A stretch of DNA of 64,000 nt. It comes from Plutella xylostella (Eukaryota > Arthropoda > Insecta > Lepidoptera > Plutellidae). The position numbers and the translations under genes are program-made. Location of the stretch: positions 1,064,001 to 1,128,000 of the forward strand of contig NC_064004.1 in assembly GCF_932276165.1 (NCBI RefSeq), read 5' to 3'. Every line of letters begins with the position of its first letter. Within the stretch, counting starts at the first letter, position 1. Shown one piece after another: positions 35,601 through 40,240 of this stretch. The notes beneath the pieces are model-generated. The model ran no database searches, was not told where the DNA came from, and worked only from the letters and a program-made list of their open reading frames with translations.

Positions 35601-35798
35601 GCTCTGCCTTGTTTGGAGTCGGATGGCCGTGTGTGAAATGTTCCCAAATATTTATTATTATTATTTATTAACTCCTTTCTCTCTCTCCAGCCTACCCTCA
35701 TCACAGACCTGGTCGAGTTCAAGAATCGTCGCTCTCTGCACCCGCACCCGGCGCCCCACACCAACATACCGCGCAAAGGAGCGCACTGCAAGCTGTGA
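3202..35798 (+). CDS. IDE: Insulin-degrading enzyme (insulysin, M16A zinc metalloprotease), 26 coding exons
   Basis: Degrades insulin-sized peptides in a closed two-part chamber; known from the cytosol, with peroxisomal and mitochondrial pools. Exons: 3180-3356, 4019-4107, 4363-4448, 4873-4994, 5226-5395, 6193-6315, 6813-7015, 7564-7649, 8022-8136, 16184-16321, 17015-17136, 18591-18675, 19671-19760, 20876-20997, 26120-26198, 26664-26729, 27870-27958, 31307-31449, 32033-32159, 32825-32895, 33287-33444, 33753-33887, 34210-34338, 34677-34757, 35113-35226, 35691-35798. All introns are GT-AG and all phases agree; from the ATG at 3202 the product is 1001 aa. Exon 3 has the inverted zinc motif HFCEH (ligands His95 and His99, catalytic Glu98). 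Exon 5 has NAVNSEHEKN with the third ligand Glu176. Exons 21-22 give LRTKEQLGYIVFSG, with the conserved Arg811 and Tyr818 of the C-terminal half. The C-terminus is CKL, a PTS1-type ending. A second in-frame Met lies at 3301. The 5' end of exon 3180 stays open, so a longer N-terminus is not excluded. Introns hold many exon copies and transposons. Confidence 0.95.
3595..3840 (+). mobile_element. 3' fragment of a non-LTR retrotransposon ORF2
   Basis: In intron 1. An open stretch reads STGIIPKTLKNSLEILNIPL and continues to ILNTCRITRKF. I recognise this as the C-terminal end of a common insect LINE reverse transcriptase ORF. It is followed by an AATAAT tail; another AATAAT run precedes it at 3520-3560. 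Confidence 0.55.
4678..4860. repeat. Interspersed repeat fragments (GGGGCACGGGTCTCC family, and TATC-tailed LINE end)
   Basis: The block CCACTGCTGGGGCACGGG, followed by AATGAAGGAAG and TAGTCCACCA, recurs at 29209-29290 and 21310-21365. The end (GGTGTACAAATAAAGAGTA, then CTATCTATCTAT) recurs at 26040-26075 and looks like a LINE 3' tail. It lies just before the exon 4 acceptor. Confidence 0.6.
5495..5638 (+). pseudogene. Extra copy of IDE exon 5 (5'-truncated, donor kept)
   Basis: Intron 5. The last about 115 nt of exon 5, from the NAVNSEHEKN region to the FGTG end, recur here 243 bp downstream with few changes and no stop in the IDE frame. The donor (ACGG|GTAAG) is intact. The first part of the exon is missing, so the Glu176-region context is altered to VNSVHEKN and the ligand Glu is lost. 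It shares a left junction, ATTAGCGCCATCTATGATCAA, with the next copy. Confidence 0.85.
5725..5861 (+). pseudogene. Second extra copy of IDE exon 5 (donor lost)
   Basis: Another copy of the same exon 5 segment, about 230 bp after the first copy. It keeps the NAVNSEHEKN reading, including the zinc-ligand Glu. Homology stops just before where the donor should be (AAATTTGAGCG instead of the GGTAAG donor context), so normal splicing is not expected. Confidence 0.85.
6467..6533 (+). pseudogene. Partial copy of IDE exon 6 (donor kept)
   Basis: Intron 6. The last about 67 nt of exon 6 (ELLKFH to the exon end) recur here, still open in the IDE frame (ELLKFHGPWHCADIMTLAVC). They end in AAGG|GTATGG, so a donor is retained. 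There is no obvious acceptor in front. Confidence 0.8.
7324..7510. repeat. Lepidopteran SINE/RTE-like interspersed repeat
   Basis: Contains TATAATATTATAAAGGCGAA, then ACGGCTGAACCGAT and GATGAAATTTGGTATG. This is the typical body of a very common lepidopteran short retroelement. It sits in intron 7. Confidence 0.55.
7716..7732 (+). pseudogene. Short copy of the exon 8 end and its donor
   Basis: GGGGATGGTGCAATAG followed by GTAAAGTTAAAGT repeats the 3' end of exon 8 and the start of intron 8 (7634-7661), about 83 bp downstream. Confidence 0.7.
8412..8555. repeat. Interspersed repeat ending in TTATAATATTAGT
   Basis: Starts around TAGCTGTTCCCGCG. Body GGGAATTCCGGGATAAAAAG; end GACACAGTTACTTTCGCATT. 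The same family occurs at 8744-8942, 15083-15150, 32240-32390, 33520-33600 and 63425-63643. It directly abuts the exon 9 copy that follows. Confidence 0.8.
8569..8671 (+). pseudogene. Copy of IDE exon 9, open and phase-compatible
   Basis: A 103-nt segment (12 nt shorter than exon 9) reads ARGFGFFGVQVDRTEDSIEH and continues to FVFQ before the donor CAG|GTACGT. It is preceded by GCGAAAAG, which would supply an AG in the same phase (1) as exon 9. The acceptor has no good pyrimidine tract. It could be a mutually exclusive exon or debris. Confidence 0.8.
8744..8942. repeat. Second copy of the TTATAATATTAGT-ended repeat
   Basis: CGCGAGCTTCGCTTCGCC to CATTTATAATATTAGTTAGG with (GACA)n inside. It is followed by AAATGTACAACGTAAGGAAACG, a piece of intron 9 (compare 8325-8355), showing that this stretch came from a local duplication of exon 9 plus intron. 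Confidence 0.8.
9343..10254 (+). pseudogene. Retrotransposon ORF1 (coiled coil, FP25K-like C-terminal region), two premature stops
   Basis: The first 262 codons are open. A Pro/Ser-rich N-terminus is followed by a long heptad-like helix (about residues 60-145) and the ERKSRASGLEIRNIP signature. Insect LINE ORF1 proteins share this with the baculovirus FP25K fold. TAG at 10129 and TGA at 10180 interrupt the frame, which otherwise continues to a TGA at 10252. Presumed RNA-binding protein of the element; no PHD finger is visible, unlike ORF1 at 45443. Confidence 0.7.
10542..14506 (+). pseudogene. Retrotransposon ORF2 (endonuclease + reverse transcriptase), broken
   Basis: The apurinic-type endonuclease N-terminus (MTQNIRSIN motif) starts at 10542. 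The frame is cut by a DNA transposon at 10753-11759 and resumes after it with the LTECWL motif. Reverse transcriptase motifs follow: NYRPISILPSLSKILEK (about 13160), FLDLAKAFDTV (about 13365), GVPQGSILGP (about 13540) and SYADDTALLF (about 13635). A frameshift between about 13985 and 14012 puts the last 160 codons (LSYDETENLL end) in another frame. The order is that of one-ORF2 non-LTR elements. Confidence 0.85.
10753..11759. mobile_element. Tc1/mariner-type fold-back element, 1007 bp, TA target duplication
   Basis: The left end CAGTATTGTGCAAATTAATG is mirrored at the right end by CATTAATTTGCACAATACTG. The arms stay complementary for several hundred bases, so nearly the whole element is one long inverted repeat. 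TA dinucleotides flank it (10751-10752, 11760-11761). The right arm still resembles the C-terminus of a Tc1-type transposase (PENSPALNPIE-like text, then MPKRVEEVIKA). Both arms appear to derive from that gene end, so it is non-autonomous. It sits inside the endonuclease region of ORF2. Confidence 0.85.
14638..14696. repeat. (TG)n microsatellite
   Basis: About 28 nearly pure TG units in the 3' untranslated part of the non-LTR element. Confidence 0.95.
15178..15280 (+). pseudogene. Second copy of IDE exon 9, with stop
   Basis: 103 nt equivalent to the copy at 8569, again after GTGTGTGGCGAAAAG and before CAG|GTACGT. In the IDE frame the fourth full codon is TGA, and GGC is changed to GGT. It is therefore a dead version. 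The repeat end TTATAATATTAGTTAGGAT again precedes it, so repeat and exon were duplicated as one unit. Confidence 0.8.
15289..15405. repeat. Interspersed repeat shared with 30133-30250
   Basis: AACTATAAAGTCCTGAAAA, GGAAGTGGATC, CAACTAATTG and ACCGTATTTAATCGAT occur in the same order in both places. Family not recognised. Confidence 0.7.
15425..15530 (+). mobile_element. LTR-retrotransposon remnant (PBS-like start joined to RNase H end)
   Basis: GTGGTGACCCCAACGTGATTG resembles the sequence after the 5' LTR of insect Ty3/gypsy elements. It runs straight into NFVADALSRG, the usual end of a retroelement RNase H domain. The middle of the element is missing. A second PBS-like piece lies at 15859-15880. 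Confidence 0.5.
15733..15795 (+). pseudogene. Partial copy of IDE exon 10 (acceptor kept, 3' part lost)
   Basis: CCCACAG then the first about 63 nt of exon 10 (YISLLRSEGPVRWVWEEQRD). Homology then ends and TAA follows two codons later. Together with the exon 9 copy at 15178 it forms a duplicated exon 9-intron-exon 10 block. Confidence 0.85.
15895..16115. repeat. Interspersed repeat shared with 49905-50062
   Basis: CTCTAGAGGGCGC, ATCATCGCGCAAT-like text, CATACATCAAAAT, CAAGCCGTTTAGGCTACAGG and a CCTCCTCC...CAGTCGGGTAAA end occur in both copies. Abundant-repeat style; the family is not named. Confidence 0.65.
16390..16612 (+). mobile_element. 5'-truncated tRNA-derived SINE with (AATAG)n tail
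   Basis: Matches the body of the full-length SINE at 60181-60522: GGAAAACATCGTGAGGAAAC, CAACCCGCAGTGGACCAGCG, GAAGGCAGTTTAGACCTTGG, then AATAGAATAGAATAG. The tRNA head is missing. Intron 10. Confidence 0.85.
16809..16971. mobile_element. MITE with inverted ends TAAGCCCCAGTTTCACCA
   Basis: The left TAAGCCCCAGTTTCACCAT is mirrored by GTGGTGAAACTGGGCTTA. About 163 bp, non-coding, in intron 10. Confidence 0.75.
17300..17440 (-). mobile_element. SINE head fragment next to an exon 11 copy
   Basis: TCACGATGTTTTCCTTCAAC, GAGCGATGGTATGC and GGGATTCGAGAACGCATCTC are the reverse complement of the head of the SINE seen at 60181. A second such fragment lies at 17790-17960. Confidence 0.7.
17456..17545 (+). 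pseudogene. Copy of IDE exon 11, frameshifted
   Basis: The copy starts after AAAGCCTCAG with TACCACATAATGTCGG and ends at GCCAA|GTGAG. Two single-base losses (CACC-CGG and GTG-GGATC) break the frame. It lacks the first 30 nt of exon 11. Confidence 0.85.
17974..18065 (+). pseudogene. Copy of IDE exon 11, open, with acceptor and donor
   Basis: 92 nt, exactly 30 nt shorter than exon 11, with both phases preserved (0 in, 2 out). It starts after TAAAGCCTCAG and reads YYIMSEWRPDLIEELLNLLT and on to VAR before GTGAGT. It is listed as pseudogene because use is unproven, but it could serve as an alternative exon 11 lacking the first 10 residues. A SINE head fragment lies just upstream, so the acceptor region may be SINE-derived. 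Confidence 0.8.
18068..18140. repeat. CCTCCAACTTA minisatellite after exon 11 copies
   Basis: Short tandem units of CCTCCAACTTAC follow each of the three exon 11 donors (17150-17215, 17568-17660, 18085-18140), showing that the intron start was duplicated with the exon. Confidence 0.75.
18768..19340. repeat. Abundant lepidopteran repeat with GGGTTCCGTA ends
   Basis: Begins CGGCCAAGTGCGAGTCGG with GGGTTCCGTAG, has three GGACAGAC units, and ends CGTTTTTGCCATTTTGGCTA then CGGAACCCTAAAAA. A widespread interspersed family in moths and butterflies. Intron 12. Confidence 0.75.
19671..20637 (+). repeat. Eight-unit exon 13 tandem array in IDE
   Basis: Unit 1 is the real exon 13 (19671-19760, 30 codons). 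About 130-bp units follow with exon-like parts at 19819-19890, 19949-20020, 20091-20141, 20208-20279, 20338-20409, 20480-20530 and a worn one ending at 20637. The units at 19819, 19949, 20208 and 20338 are each 72 nt, phase 0 at both ends, and encode HSEELHLPPPNEYIPANLDI plus DPSK with minor changes. Each follows a CTCAATA(G/C)TAAG acceptor-like sequence and precedes GTGAGA. The units at 20091 and 20480 carry a deletion that creates TAA. By position (residues 499-528) this exon covers the linker between the two halves of the protease. Confidence 0.9.
21070..21370. repeat. LINE-tail type repeat fragments
   Basis: CAGTCCACTGCTGGACGTAG, GCCTCTCCCAAAG and TACTGCTGGGGCACGGGT are common lepidopteran retroelement tail sequences. 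They precede the LTR element insertion in intron 14. Confidence 0.55.
21387..21497 (-). repeat. 3' LTR (111 bp)
   Basis: Identical to the copy at 25770-25880 by direct reading. Because the element is on the minus strand, this is its 3' LTR. Confidence 0.95.
21650..25723 (-). CDS. Gag-Pol polyprotein of the Mag-like element
   Basis: 1357 codons without interruption. Order: gag region; two zinc knuckles (CPACGYDGHDVSRC and CKKCGVKGHLRRMC, about residues 223-257); aspartic protease DTGSA (about 309); reverse transcriptase with YPLPRVDELFAKL, KLDLSRAYNQ and the catalytic FLDD (about 589); RNase H with TVDASPYGLGAIL and a NAADFLSR end; integrase with an HHCC zinc site (HSGHLGISKVKSEARDRFWW then CDVCA) and a D,D(35)E core (HLDFLGP, LTDNGTSF, NGQAES). 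All key residues are present, so the protein could be functional. The start is the first Met after the primer-binding site. Confidence 0.95.
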   Translation of the reverse strand: MAKFSVGSLTLFNHEQQDWTLYKDRLEQWFLANDIGTGDDKTGSKRRAILLSSLAEPTYKLIRDLALPKSVGTLSYNNVVELLDGHFETKKCGFAERCKFYGATQARGESLADWAARVRGLALHCDFGASTLEEALRDRFVLGMQSGPERDLLFTKAMEGLTLSKALELADGVRAARAGSQQEAPGQAELATAQVLKVAAAARPQTARPPAAASPAARADPAGCPACGYDGHDVSRCKFTRYRCKKCGVKGHLRRMCPGKGSSRHHFIECGADGDGYDVDGKRIICNIRTQHGEPMKETILVNNVRLNFEIDTGSAVTVISEEIFNKYFSTLKLNPSKLVLQSYNNSIIHTLGYVSLSFSYNDQSRNLDVYVVRDGGPPLLGRDFFLKFKLQISPLNLCSDVLDQFAQRYPNLFSDKLGCFNGGTVNLDLKPDSKPIFRKARPLPFAIREKVEQEIDRLVELGILVPVQYSDYASPIVPVIREDKKLRLCVDYSTTINKQLFIDKYPLPRVDELFAKLHGGQQFSKLDLSRAYNQFCLSDSSQDLTCINTHKGLYKFTRLVFGLSSAPAVFQRAMESLLSGLDGVLLFLDDICVTGKDKKEHSERLNQVFDRLEKAGLVLQKQKCLLFQDSISYLGFVIDRNGIHKSPEKVKAILNAKTPTNVSELKSFLGMINYYRSFIKNASSIMSPLHKLLQKGSMWQWCPEHELAITNIKTILASDNTLAHFNPNAKIILTVDASPYGLGAILSQEENGVEKPVSFMSRSLSPAEKRYSQIQKEAAAIVFGVKKFHQYLFGRSDPFILRTDHKPLLSIFNPSKGIPEISANRLQRYAIFLSAYNYKIEYVSSANNAADFLSRSVAESSCAPRAAASSCDSVDELSYVNFIYNGHTLLSQKEVKEATHNDIVLKSVVKYCLTGWPRKITDKDIKPYFMCRNELSLEEDCLIRGSKLIIPECLRKNVLVELHSGHLGISKVKSEARDRFWWPGMSSDIERYVSSCDVCATLRPAPPRVPLAPWPHPPAPWHRVHLDFLGPINNKTYLVIVDAYSKWVECYDVSTGYGSRIVIEKLCDVMARFGLFHTILTDNGTSFCSTEFKSFCDSNGIKHITSPPYNPQSNGQAESYVKIIKKAIKSIILSGSNLRDLNIKLCEFLLKYRNSKHFTTERSPSEVLFGHRLRSRLDVLCPSGAQAQAAPAPAPAGTTLGETVTRNQSLQCKNYTGNRKVSFVSGEVVLVKVFKNQKCEWAKAVILEKLGSNVYSIQLLNSQTVLKKHANQILKFKGEEDVSVIPNESENVCESELVLPPVMLSSVSAPVSPEPEVQATQTDDVSSPSATTSVSDSEPQVLEKRKRKVINYKSYF
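25770..25880 (-). repeat. 5' LTR (111 bp)
   Basis: Promoter-side repeat of the Mag-like element, followed on the minus strand by the primer-binding site. Equal to the LTR at 21387-21497. Confidence 0.95.
26218..26300. mobile_element. Fragment of the TACAGGGTGTTGCAAAA MITE family
   Basis: ACAGGGTGTTGCAAAAAC, then ATCACGTGACTTTTACTATG. Both motifs occur in the complete palindrome at 44212-44483. Confidence 0.6.
27215..27390 (+). mobile_element. RTE-type LINE 3' fragment
   Basis: A reading frame gives WSDDICKDAGKQWTRAAQDR, the typical end of insect RTE ORF2, followed by a GGCTGATGATGA tail. Intron 16. Confidence 0.6.
27495..27838 (-). mobile_element. Full-length tRNA-derived SINE, minus strand
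   Basis: Reverse complement of the SINE at 60181-60522. The (AATAG)n tail lies at the left (27497-27520), and the tRNA head with box B (GATTCGAACCCG on this strand) and GAGCTACCACCGCTC lies at the right, 31 bp before exon 17. Confidence 0.88.
28749..29776. mobile_element. DNA transposon with ornate inverted ends, 6-bp target duplication, nested SINE
   Basis: The left end GTTACTGTAAAAGCCCGAAC is mirrored by GTTCGGGCTTTTACAGTAAC at the right. The direct repeat ACATAT flanks it (28743-28748, 29777-29782). Both ends carry several internal GTAAATCCTAGGATTTAC-like palindromes and TTGGTAAATGTTAGG units. No transposase ORF is visible. A SINE-like insertion splits it at 29187-29588. Intron 17. Confidence 0.82.
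29187..29588 (-). mobile_element. SINE (possibly 5S-like head) nested in the TIR element
   Basis: Flanked by the 12-bp direct repeat GTTATAAGTTAT (29175-29186, 29589-29600). Read on the minus strand it contains CATTGGATGGGTGACCG, like the 3' part of 5S rRNA, then a long body ending in the GGGGCACGGG block. The 5S link is an inference from that short match. Confidence 0.7.
29820..30060 (-). mobile_element. LINE 3' fragment, minus strand
   Basis: The minus strand reads YLAQRISLATQRGNAASIKG, an ORF2 C-terminal motif common in lepidopteran LINEs, with an ATT-rich tail at 29845-29870. Confidence 0.6.
30133..30250. repeat. Interspersed repeat shared with 15289-15405
   Basis: AACTATAAAGTCCTGAAAAC, GGAAGTGGATCCCAACTAATTG and TTCGTTAAAAAGCCATTA match the earlier copy in order. 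Confidence 0.7.
30350..30580. mobile_element. MITE, CACTGACGGGCAATGAAAA ends
   Basis: Inverted ends CACTGACGGGCAATGAAAAA and TTTTCATTGCCCGTGAGTG, with TTCCAC and GTGGAA just inside. A smaller relative lies at 57289-57370. Confidence 0.7.
30733..30880. mobile_element. Near-perfect hairpin MITE
   Basis: Arms of about 65 bp (CCTGTTTCACAATGTCTGGT and GTAGCCACTAACCAGACATT) separated by about 20 bp. The full length folds into one hairpin. Confidence 0.85.
30966..31176. mobile_element. MITE with GTAGATAAACGTCACTA family motifs
   Basis: Ends CAGCTGCCGCTACACGG and CGTGCCGCGGCAGCTC. The inner motif TTATCGACGTAGATAAACG recurs at 54910-54935, and relatives lie at 35940-36050. Confidence 0.6.
32443..32534 (+). 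pseudogene. Partial copy of IDE exon 19 (donor kept)
   Basis: Intron 19. The last 92 nt of exon 19 (RFMRKVHVEGLIYGNVSRER to EEK) recur with silent changes and the donor GAA|GTGAGG. The missing 35 nt and lack of a phase-matched acceptor make normal use unlikely. Confidence 0.85.
33123..33246. mobile_element. Half of a TACAGGGTGTTGCAAAA MITE
   Basis: CAGGGTGTTGCAAAAATTG, GTATACTAAGCCGAAACC and CATGTGCAGCATG match the left arm of the palindrome at 44212-44483; the right arm is missing. Confidence 0.7.
35397..35650 (+). mobile_element. tRNA-derived SINE in the last IDE intron
   Basis: tRNA-like head with box A (TAGCTTAGGCGG) and box B (GGGTTCGAATCCCG). A body with GTCGGATGGCCGTGTGTGAA follows, ending in a TTATTATTATTTATTA tail 40 bp before the last exon. 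Confidence 0.85.
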
Positions 35799-36238
35799 GC
35801 GACCGGGTTCCGGCACGCTGGTTTAGGTTAATCAACGGTTAACCTCTAAAGACACATACAATCGCGAGCTATGATATAATTTCCACTGGTATAGTATAGG
35901 GGACATAACTTCATTATTACGTTTCCCAGAATATACACCCTAGGTTATTGACGTTGATAAACTTGTTTAATGAGCGTTCCGCCAATCAAAAGCCGTATTT
36001 ATGGCGAATCGCGATATATGAACGTTTATTTATGTCAATATCAATGGGGCCTTACCATCAAAGCTTTATAGACATGCTAAATGCTGCCTAGATCTAGATT
36101 CTTGGCTCCACTTTTATACCTATTTCCGGAGTTAAAGAGTTTCTAGTGTTAAAGTACAGTTTAATTCATGATTATAAAGCTATTCGGAAACTGGCAAAGG
36201 TGTAAAACATGCAAAAAATTCTTTTGAAAATGACATTT

Positions 36239-36244
36239 AATAAA
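36239..36244 (+). terminator. Candidate IDE polyadenylation signal
   Basis: AATAAA about 440 bp after the IDE stop codon, upstream of the first clear 3'-flank MITE. Position is the only support. Confidence 0.35.
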
Positions 36245-36487
36245 AGTAAATACTTTGTATAGTATTTCTCTTCTGTAATAATTAAATAAGTTAATACTTA
36301 TATTAAGTGTGTGTAATAATTTTAAGTGTGATGTGTAAAATTGTTCCCTCAAATTATTATTTTGTTGTTAATATAGAATTTATTTTATTTATGATTTCTT
36401 TTCTTTACTACCCTTTCTTCCTATTGAAATATTTAAATGTTTCGCAATTCGCATGTTAGTGCAGTCCTATATATGGCACCCCAGTGC

Positions 36488-36668
36488 AGCGATCACAGGA
36501 TTCGATACTATTTTCGAATCTACACAAACATAATATGGAAAAACAAATGTCACTTTTGGAACTGCCAAAATTTGCCTTACATTTTGACAGTGAGAATTGA
36601 CGATACTTTTCTTTTTCCATAATATGTTTGTGTAGTTTCGAAAATAGTATCGAATCCTGTGATCGCGC
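36488..36668. mobile_element. Palindromic MITE
   Basis: GATCACAGGATTCGATACTA and TAGTATCGAATCCTGTGATC end the element. TACACAAACATAATATGG and its complement continue the arms. Confidence 0.85.
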
Positions 36669-36787
36669 CTCTGAGGTGCAGAGGGTCTGCCACTTCGGTT
36701 GTACTTCTGGCCTCATTCTATCGGCTCGTAGCTTGCTATCGACCCATCATTAATTCGCAAATGCTTCCTAAAAATGCTCTTCTACCA

Positions 36788-37015
36788 TTACTGTCGTCGA
36801 AACATAATAGGCCCGTTTGGACAGCTCCAAAATGAATGGGATGACAGCTGGTGTCAAACCTAAATCATGAAAAAACTAAAAAATAAGTAACTTTTCGTGC
36901 TTTAAAAGTTCTTTTTAAGCCAGATTATGTGTCTTTTTATGTATTTCATCAAGTAAATCAAGAGTAAATAGCAAATTTGTGTCCAAACGGGCCTATTATA
37001 TTTCGACGACTGTAA
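36788..37015. mobile_element. MITE with 36-bp inverted ends
   Basis: TTACTGTCGTCGAAACATAA at the left and TTATATTTCGACGACTGTAA at the right. The arms extend to GGCCCGTTTGGACA with two mismatches. Confidence 0.85.
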
Positions 37016-37187
37016 GTACCTATATTCTTCTAACCTCAAAATCTTAACTCTATTCTAGTATAGGGAAAGGCGTTAAACCTTTCTACGTCTTGCTTTCCTT
37101 CGTACAGACTGTCAGTATTGTCACTGTTCCATCCCGCTGTAGGCAGACAGTTTGTGTAAACAAACAAGAAATAAAACATGCTGAATC

Positions 37188-37275
37188 TACAGGGTGGTGC
37201 AAATTTTTTTTTTAGCGAAAGCTAATTTGCAAAATTTATTTCAACATCATTCATTCTCTTTTGCAACATCCTGTA
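37188..37275. mobile_element. Short TACAGGGTG-ended MITE
   Basis: TACAGGGTGGTGCAAATT and TTGCAACATCCTGTA end an 88-bp unit. Confidence 0.6.
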
Positions 37276-37360
37276 TGTTCGGTACCGACGAACACTTTAA
37301 TAATTGTATGTGGGTAGGTTCTTATATTTGTATGTGGGTAGGTTCTTTTATTTTTGACAG

Positions 37361-37589
37361 TCTCCCAGTCGTTGGCAGCCTCTCGTCGGGTTATCTGCTC
37401 TTGTATTTCGGCGCGATCTCGATATTCGCAATATTTGTATTTTCGGTTAAATATTACCAGCTGCTATTAGGCATTACATTTGTGTATACGATTATAAGTG
37501 GACATGTTATTTTGTGTGTGAGAACCTCAAGATTAAAACGGATTACTCAAGCATCGGGAGGGCCCTCCACGCCGAGCTTTGGACCTTGA
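37361..37589 (+). CDS. Candidate terminal exon of a small multi-pass membrane protein
   Basis: Open from TTTTTGACAG (acceptor at 37358-37360) to a TGA at 37587. It encodes two hydrophobic segments (LLLYFGAISIFAIFVFSV and QLLLGITFVYTIISGHVILC) followed by a basic, Pro-rich tail. AATAAA at 37678-37683 lies about 90 bp after the stop. Non-repetitive composition and the polyA signal favour a real exon. No upstream exon was found in the MITE-rich 1.5 kb before it, so it may be a gene fragment. The family is not recognised. Confidence 0.4.
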
Positions 37590-37677
37590 ACCTTCACGTG
37601 AGCAAAAACCTATATAATATTTATTTTATTAAATATATTTATCCAACACTGTATATTAAAATAACCTGGGTTGTACA

Positions 37678-37683
37678 AATAAA
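37678..37683 (+). terminator. Candidate polyadenylation signal
   Basis: AATAAA followed by a GTGTTGGT-rich stretch, placed after the candidate membrane-protein exon. Confidence 0.4.
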
Positions 37684-37689
37684 GTGTTG

Positions 37690-39528
37690 GTAAAATATAT
37701 TAGGTACGTTTGAAATGGTTATAGGTAGTTAGTTAGTTAGGTACCTAAGTACTTAATTATACTTACCGAAGTAATTGTTGGTGTAGAAACTTTTTACAAA
37801 GCAAGAATGGCCTAGAAATATGCAGGTAGGTAGGTAAGTAACCTAGAATTTATAATAAAGTATTTCATCTTCGCTTTCTGTGTTTGATTTCTTCATCTCA
37901 CTGTGCACTAGGACCAATGCCTCCTCGTTATATATCATTCTGTTCCCGACACACCCTGCATGGGCAGTCAGCGACTGCAAAACTGACAGGATTTCACCAA
38001 GGCGACAATAACAAACAAATGTCGCGGCGCGGGGATAAGTCGACATTGTAAGTTAGGGTGCTTACATAAAGAATCGGGTTCCCTGTATCTACCCGTACCT
38101 ACCGGTAACTTGATTAGGTATGCCAAAGCGCTCACTGGGAGATTTAAAACCGGGAAATGCTCTACAGAAAGATAAACAGCAGGCTACCGGTACCGGTAGA
38201 TATAGGGAACCCAGTCTCTCTATATGTATAAGCACATTTAGGCATAATTCCCTGCGTCTGAAAGCCGCCGCGAGACGCCGAGCCGCCTCGACCCCAGCGT
38301 TGGGCGGAAAGCCTACACATACACTAAGTTACGTTGGGTACTTACACATTACATTGAATGCATAGAATGTTAAACTTACCTAACATTGTCTTATTGAATA
38401 ATATCTGGTAAATTTTTCCGTATCTACTTACACAATTTTATTTGAGAACTTTTCACACAAAAAACCTTTATTCAGCATATTTTATTATTAACTCAACATT
38501 ATTGTAGTTGTGTGGAGGAAAATTCTCGACATCATTTTCGCGGTGCAATAACTTTGGCGCAAACAGCCAGTTTCCCGCCCTGCAGTTGACAGCTGACGGA
38601 TGGCCGCCATTTTGCGAATATTTATGGACGCTATAAAAATATTTGCACACGTTTGGGGAAATTTATGCGTTTTGGAACGGTTGGACATGTCGGATCATAT
38701 TTTTTGTTATTGGGTCACTTTAGATTCACTCAGCTAATGGATTGGATTTTTATATAATCTACAATACAGGGTGTTCCAAAAATGGTAAGTAGGTATAATA
38801 AGCTGCAAAGGGGTTTGGGCTGCACTTTGTCGGATAAACATTAATTTGTCTTACGTCTTTTAGGAATTCGTGAAAAAAGAGTAAGAGACCAACAATATGT
38901 TAATAGTGAAGCACAAAAAAACACAGATTTTCAAAAGTCGTGACTAGTAATGTGTTGACAAAAGTTGTTCAGTAGAGCGATCCGGAAAAAACGCAGCACA
39001 TTCTATTCGATAGTCTATTCGAAAGTGCTGTCAACCTGTCAACAACAAAATGGCGGTGTATAGATTTGCGAAAGTTTGACAGCTATCATTCCATAGGTCA
39101 TTGTCAGAATAATATTATGTACTATGTGGTCATTCTTTTCGAAACTCATTCGAAAGGTAAAAAGTGTTCGAAAGTGCTGTCAAGTTGACAATAGTCGCAC
39201 TCGCATTCGATTCTATTCGTTAGCTCGAATTTTCGTGATACGGGTACAGAATGACCCTGTACGGGCCAATAGCCGTACATTTTGCTATGTTAACAGTTTT
39301 AACTTAGTGACCTAAATTAAGTCAGTTCTTGTCCGTCAACAACCGCGCGCGACACGTACTCATCCTCATATTATTATAGAATAGTTATCAGTTTAAATAA
39401 ATCAAATTAAGTATCATAAATTACACTTCTTTTATCATTTCTACCATCTTGTCATATTGGTGTGTGGACCTGGCCCTCACAGACCCTACGAGTCACTCCC
39501 TTTCGGCTTGCTATAAGTACTTACTTAG
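37690..39528. other. Intergenic, no gene recognised
   Basis: Contains AGGTAGGTAC runs, a TACAGGGTGTTCC end at 38764, and at 39155-39245 a block (AAAAGTGTTCGAAAGTGCTG, TCGCACTCGCATTCGATTCT) repeated at 63910-63980. No coding region supported. Confidence 0.4.
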
Positions 39529-39654
39529 CAGGCGCGGATCCAGACCTCAAAATAGGTGATGGGCAAGTCTAAAAAAGTGGTTTTGCCTAACCTTGATTAA
39601 GGTGCTGATAGCTGTTTTTTTTGTATTTTGGTAGTGATGATATAATATATTTTT

Positions 39655-39790
39655 TGCATATAGGCCCGCCCCCTTTACATTGGGACTAACATAACACTCT
39701 GGCGAAAAGTGGGTGCAGCAATGCACCTCTGCCTACCCCGTAAGGGAGTAGGTACATTAGTACAAGGCGTGAGTGCGTGTTTTTTTTTTG
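39655..39790 (+). mobile_element. SINE 3' fragment (same family as 59493-59755)
   Basis: TAGGCCCGCCCC, CATTGGGACTAACATAACAC, TCTGGCGAAAAGTGGGTGCA and CAAGGCGTGAGTGCGTG match the tail half of that SINE. Confidence 0.85.
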
Positions 39791-40240
39791 TATCTCAAAC
39801 TTTTGGATTAAACATTGTTAAATAATGAATAATAATTTTTCAGTTTTTGAAAATTTTGTACGACTAATGTTTGTGTTACGGCAAAAGTTACTATGCAACG
39901 TATACAACGGGAGTAAATTCTCATTTAAACTAGGCTTATTTTATCTCGATAGGCCAAATAGTTTTTTTTTAAATGATACTTAACTTTTATTGACAAAACA
40001 GTTTTCCTAAATACTTAATGACGGTGCGTCCGCAATATTGAAGTTATTTAACAGCGCATAAATATATTGCTAACTAAAATTGTGAATACCTATTTTGATT
40101 AAATTTTAATCATTAAAAAAGGTTTAAAAAAAATGGGTCATTCAGTGTCGACATTTTGTAAGTGGAACTTTTTTAGTGTTCGCGAGTCTCGTAAGTACAT
40201 TAAGAAAGCTAAAGTTTATACGTTTCTTTGTTTTGCTATA

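Noticed and set aside
37843..38365. Short frames on both strands between IDE and the hAT block
   Set aside because: No domain, no splice context, and they overlap inverted CCGGTA-type repeat ends (38090-38210).
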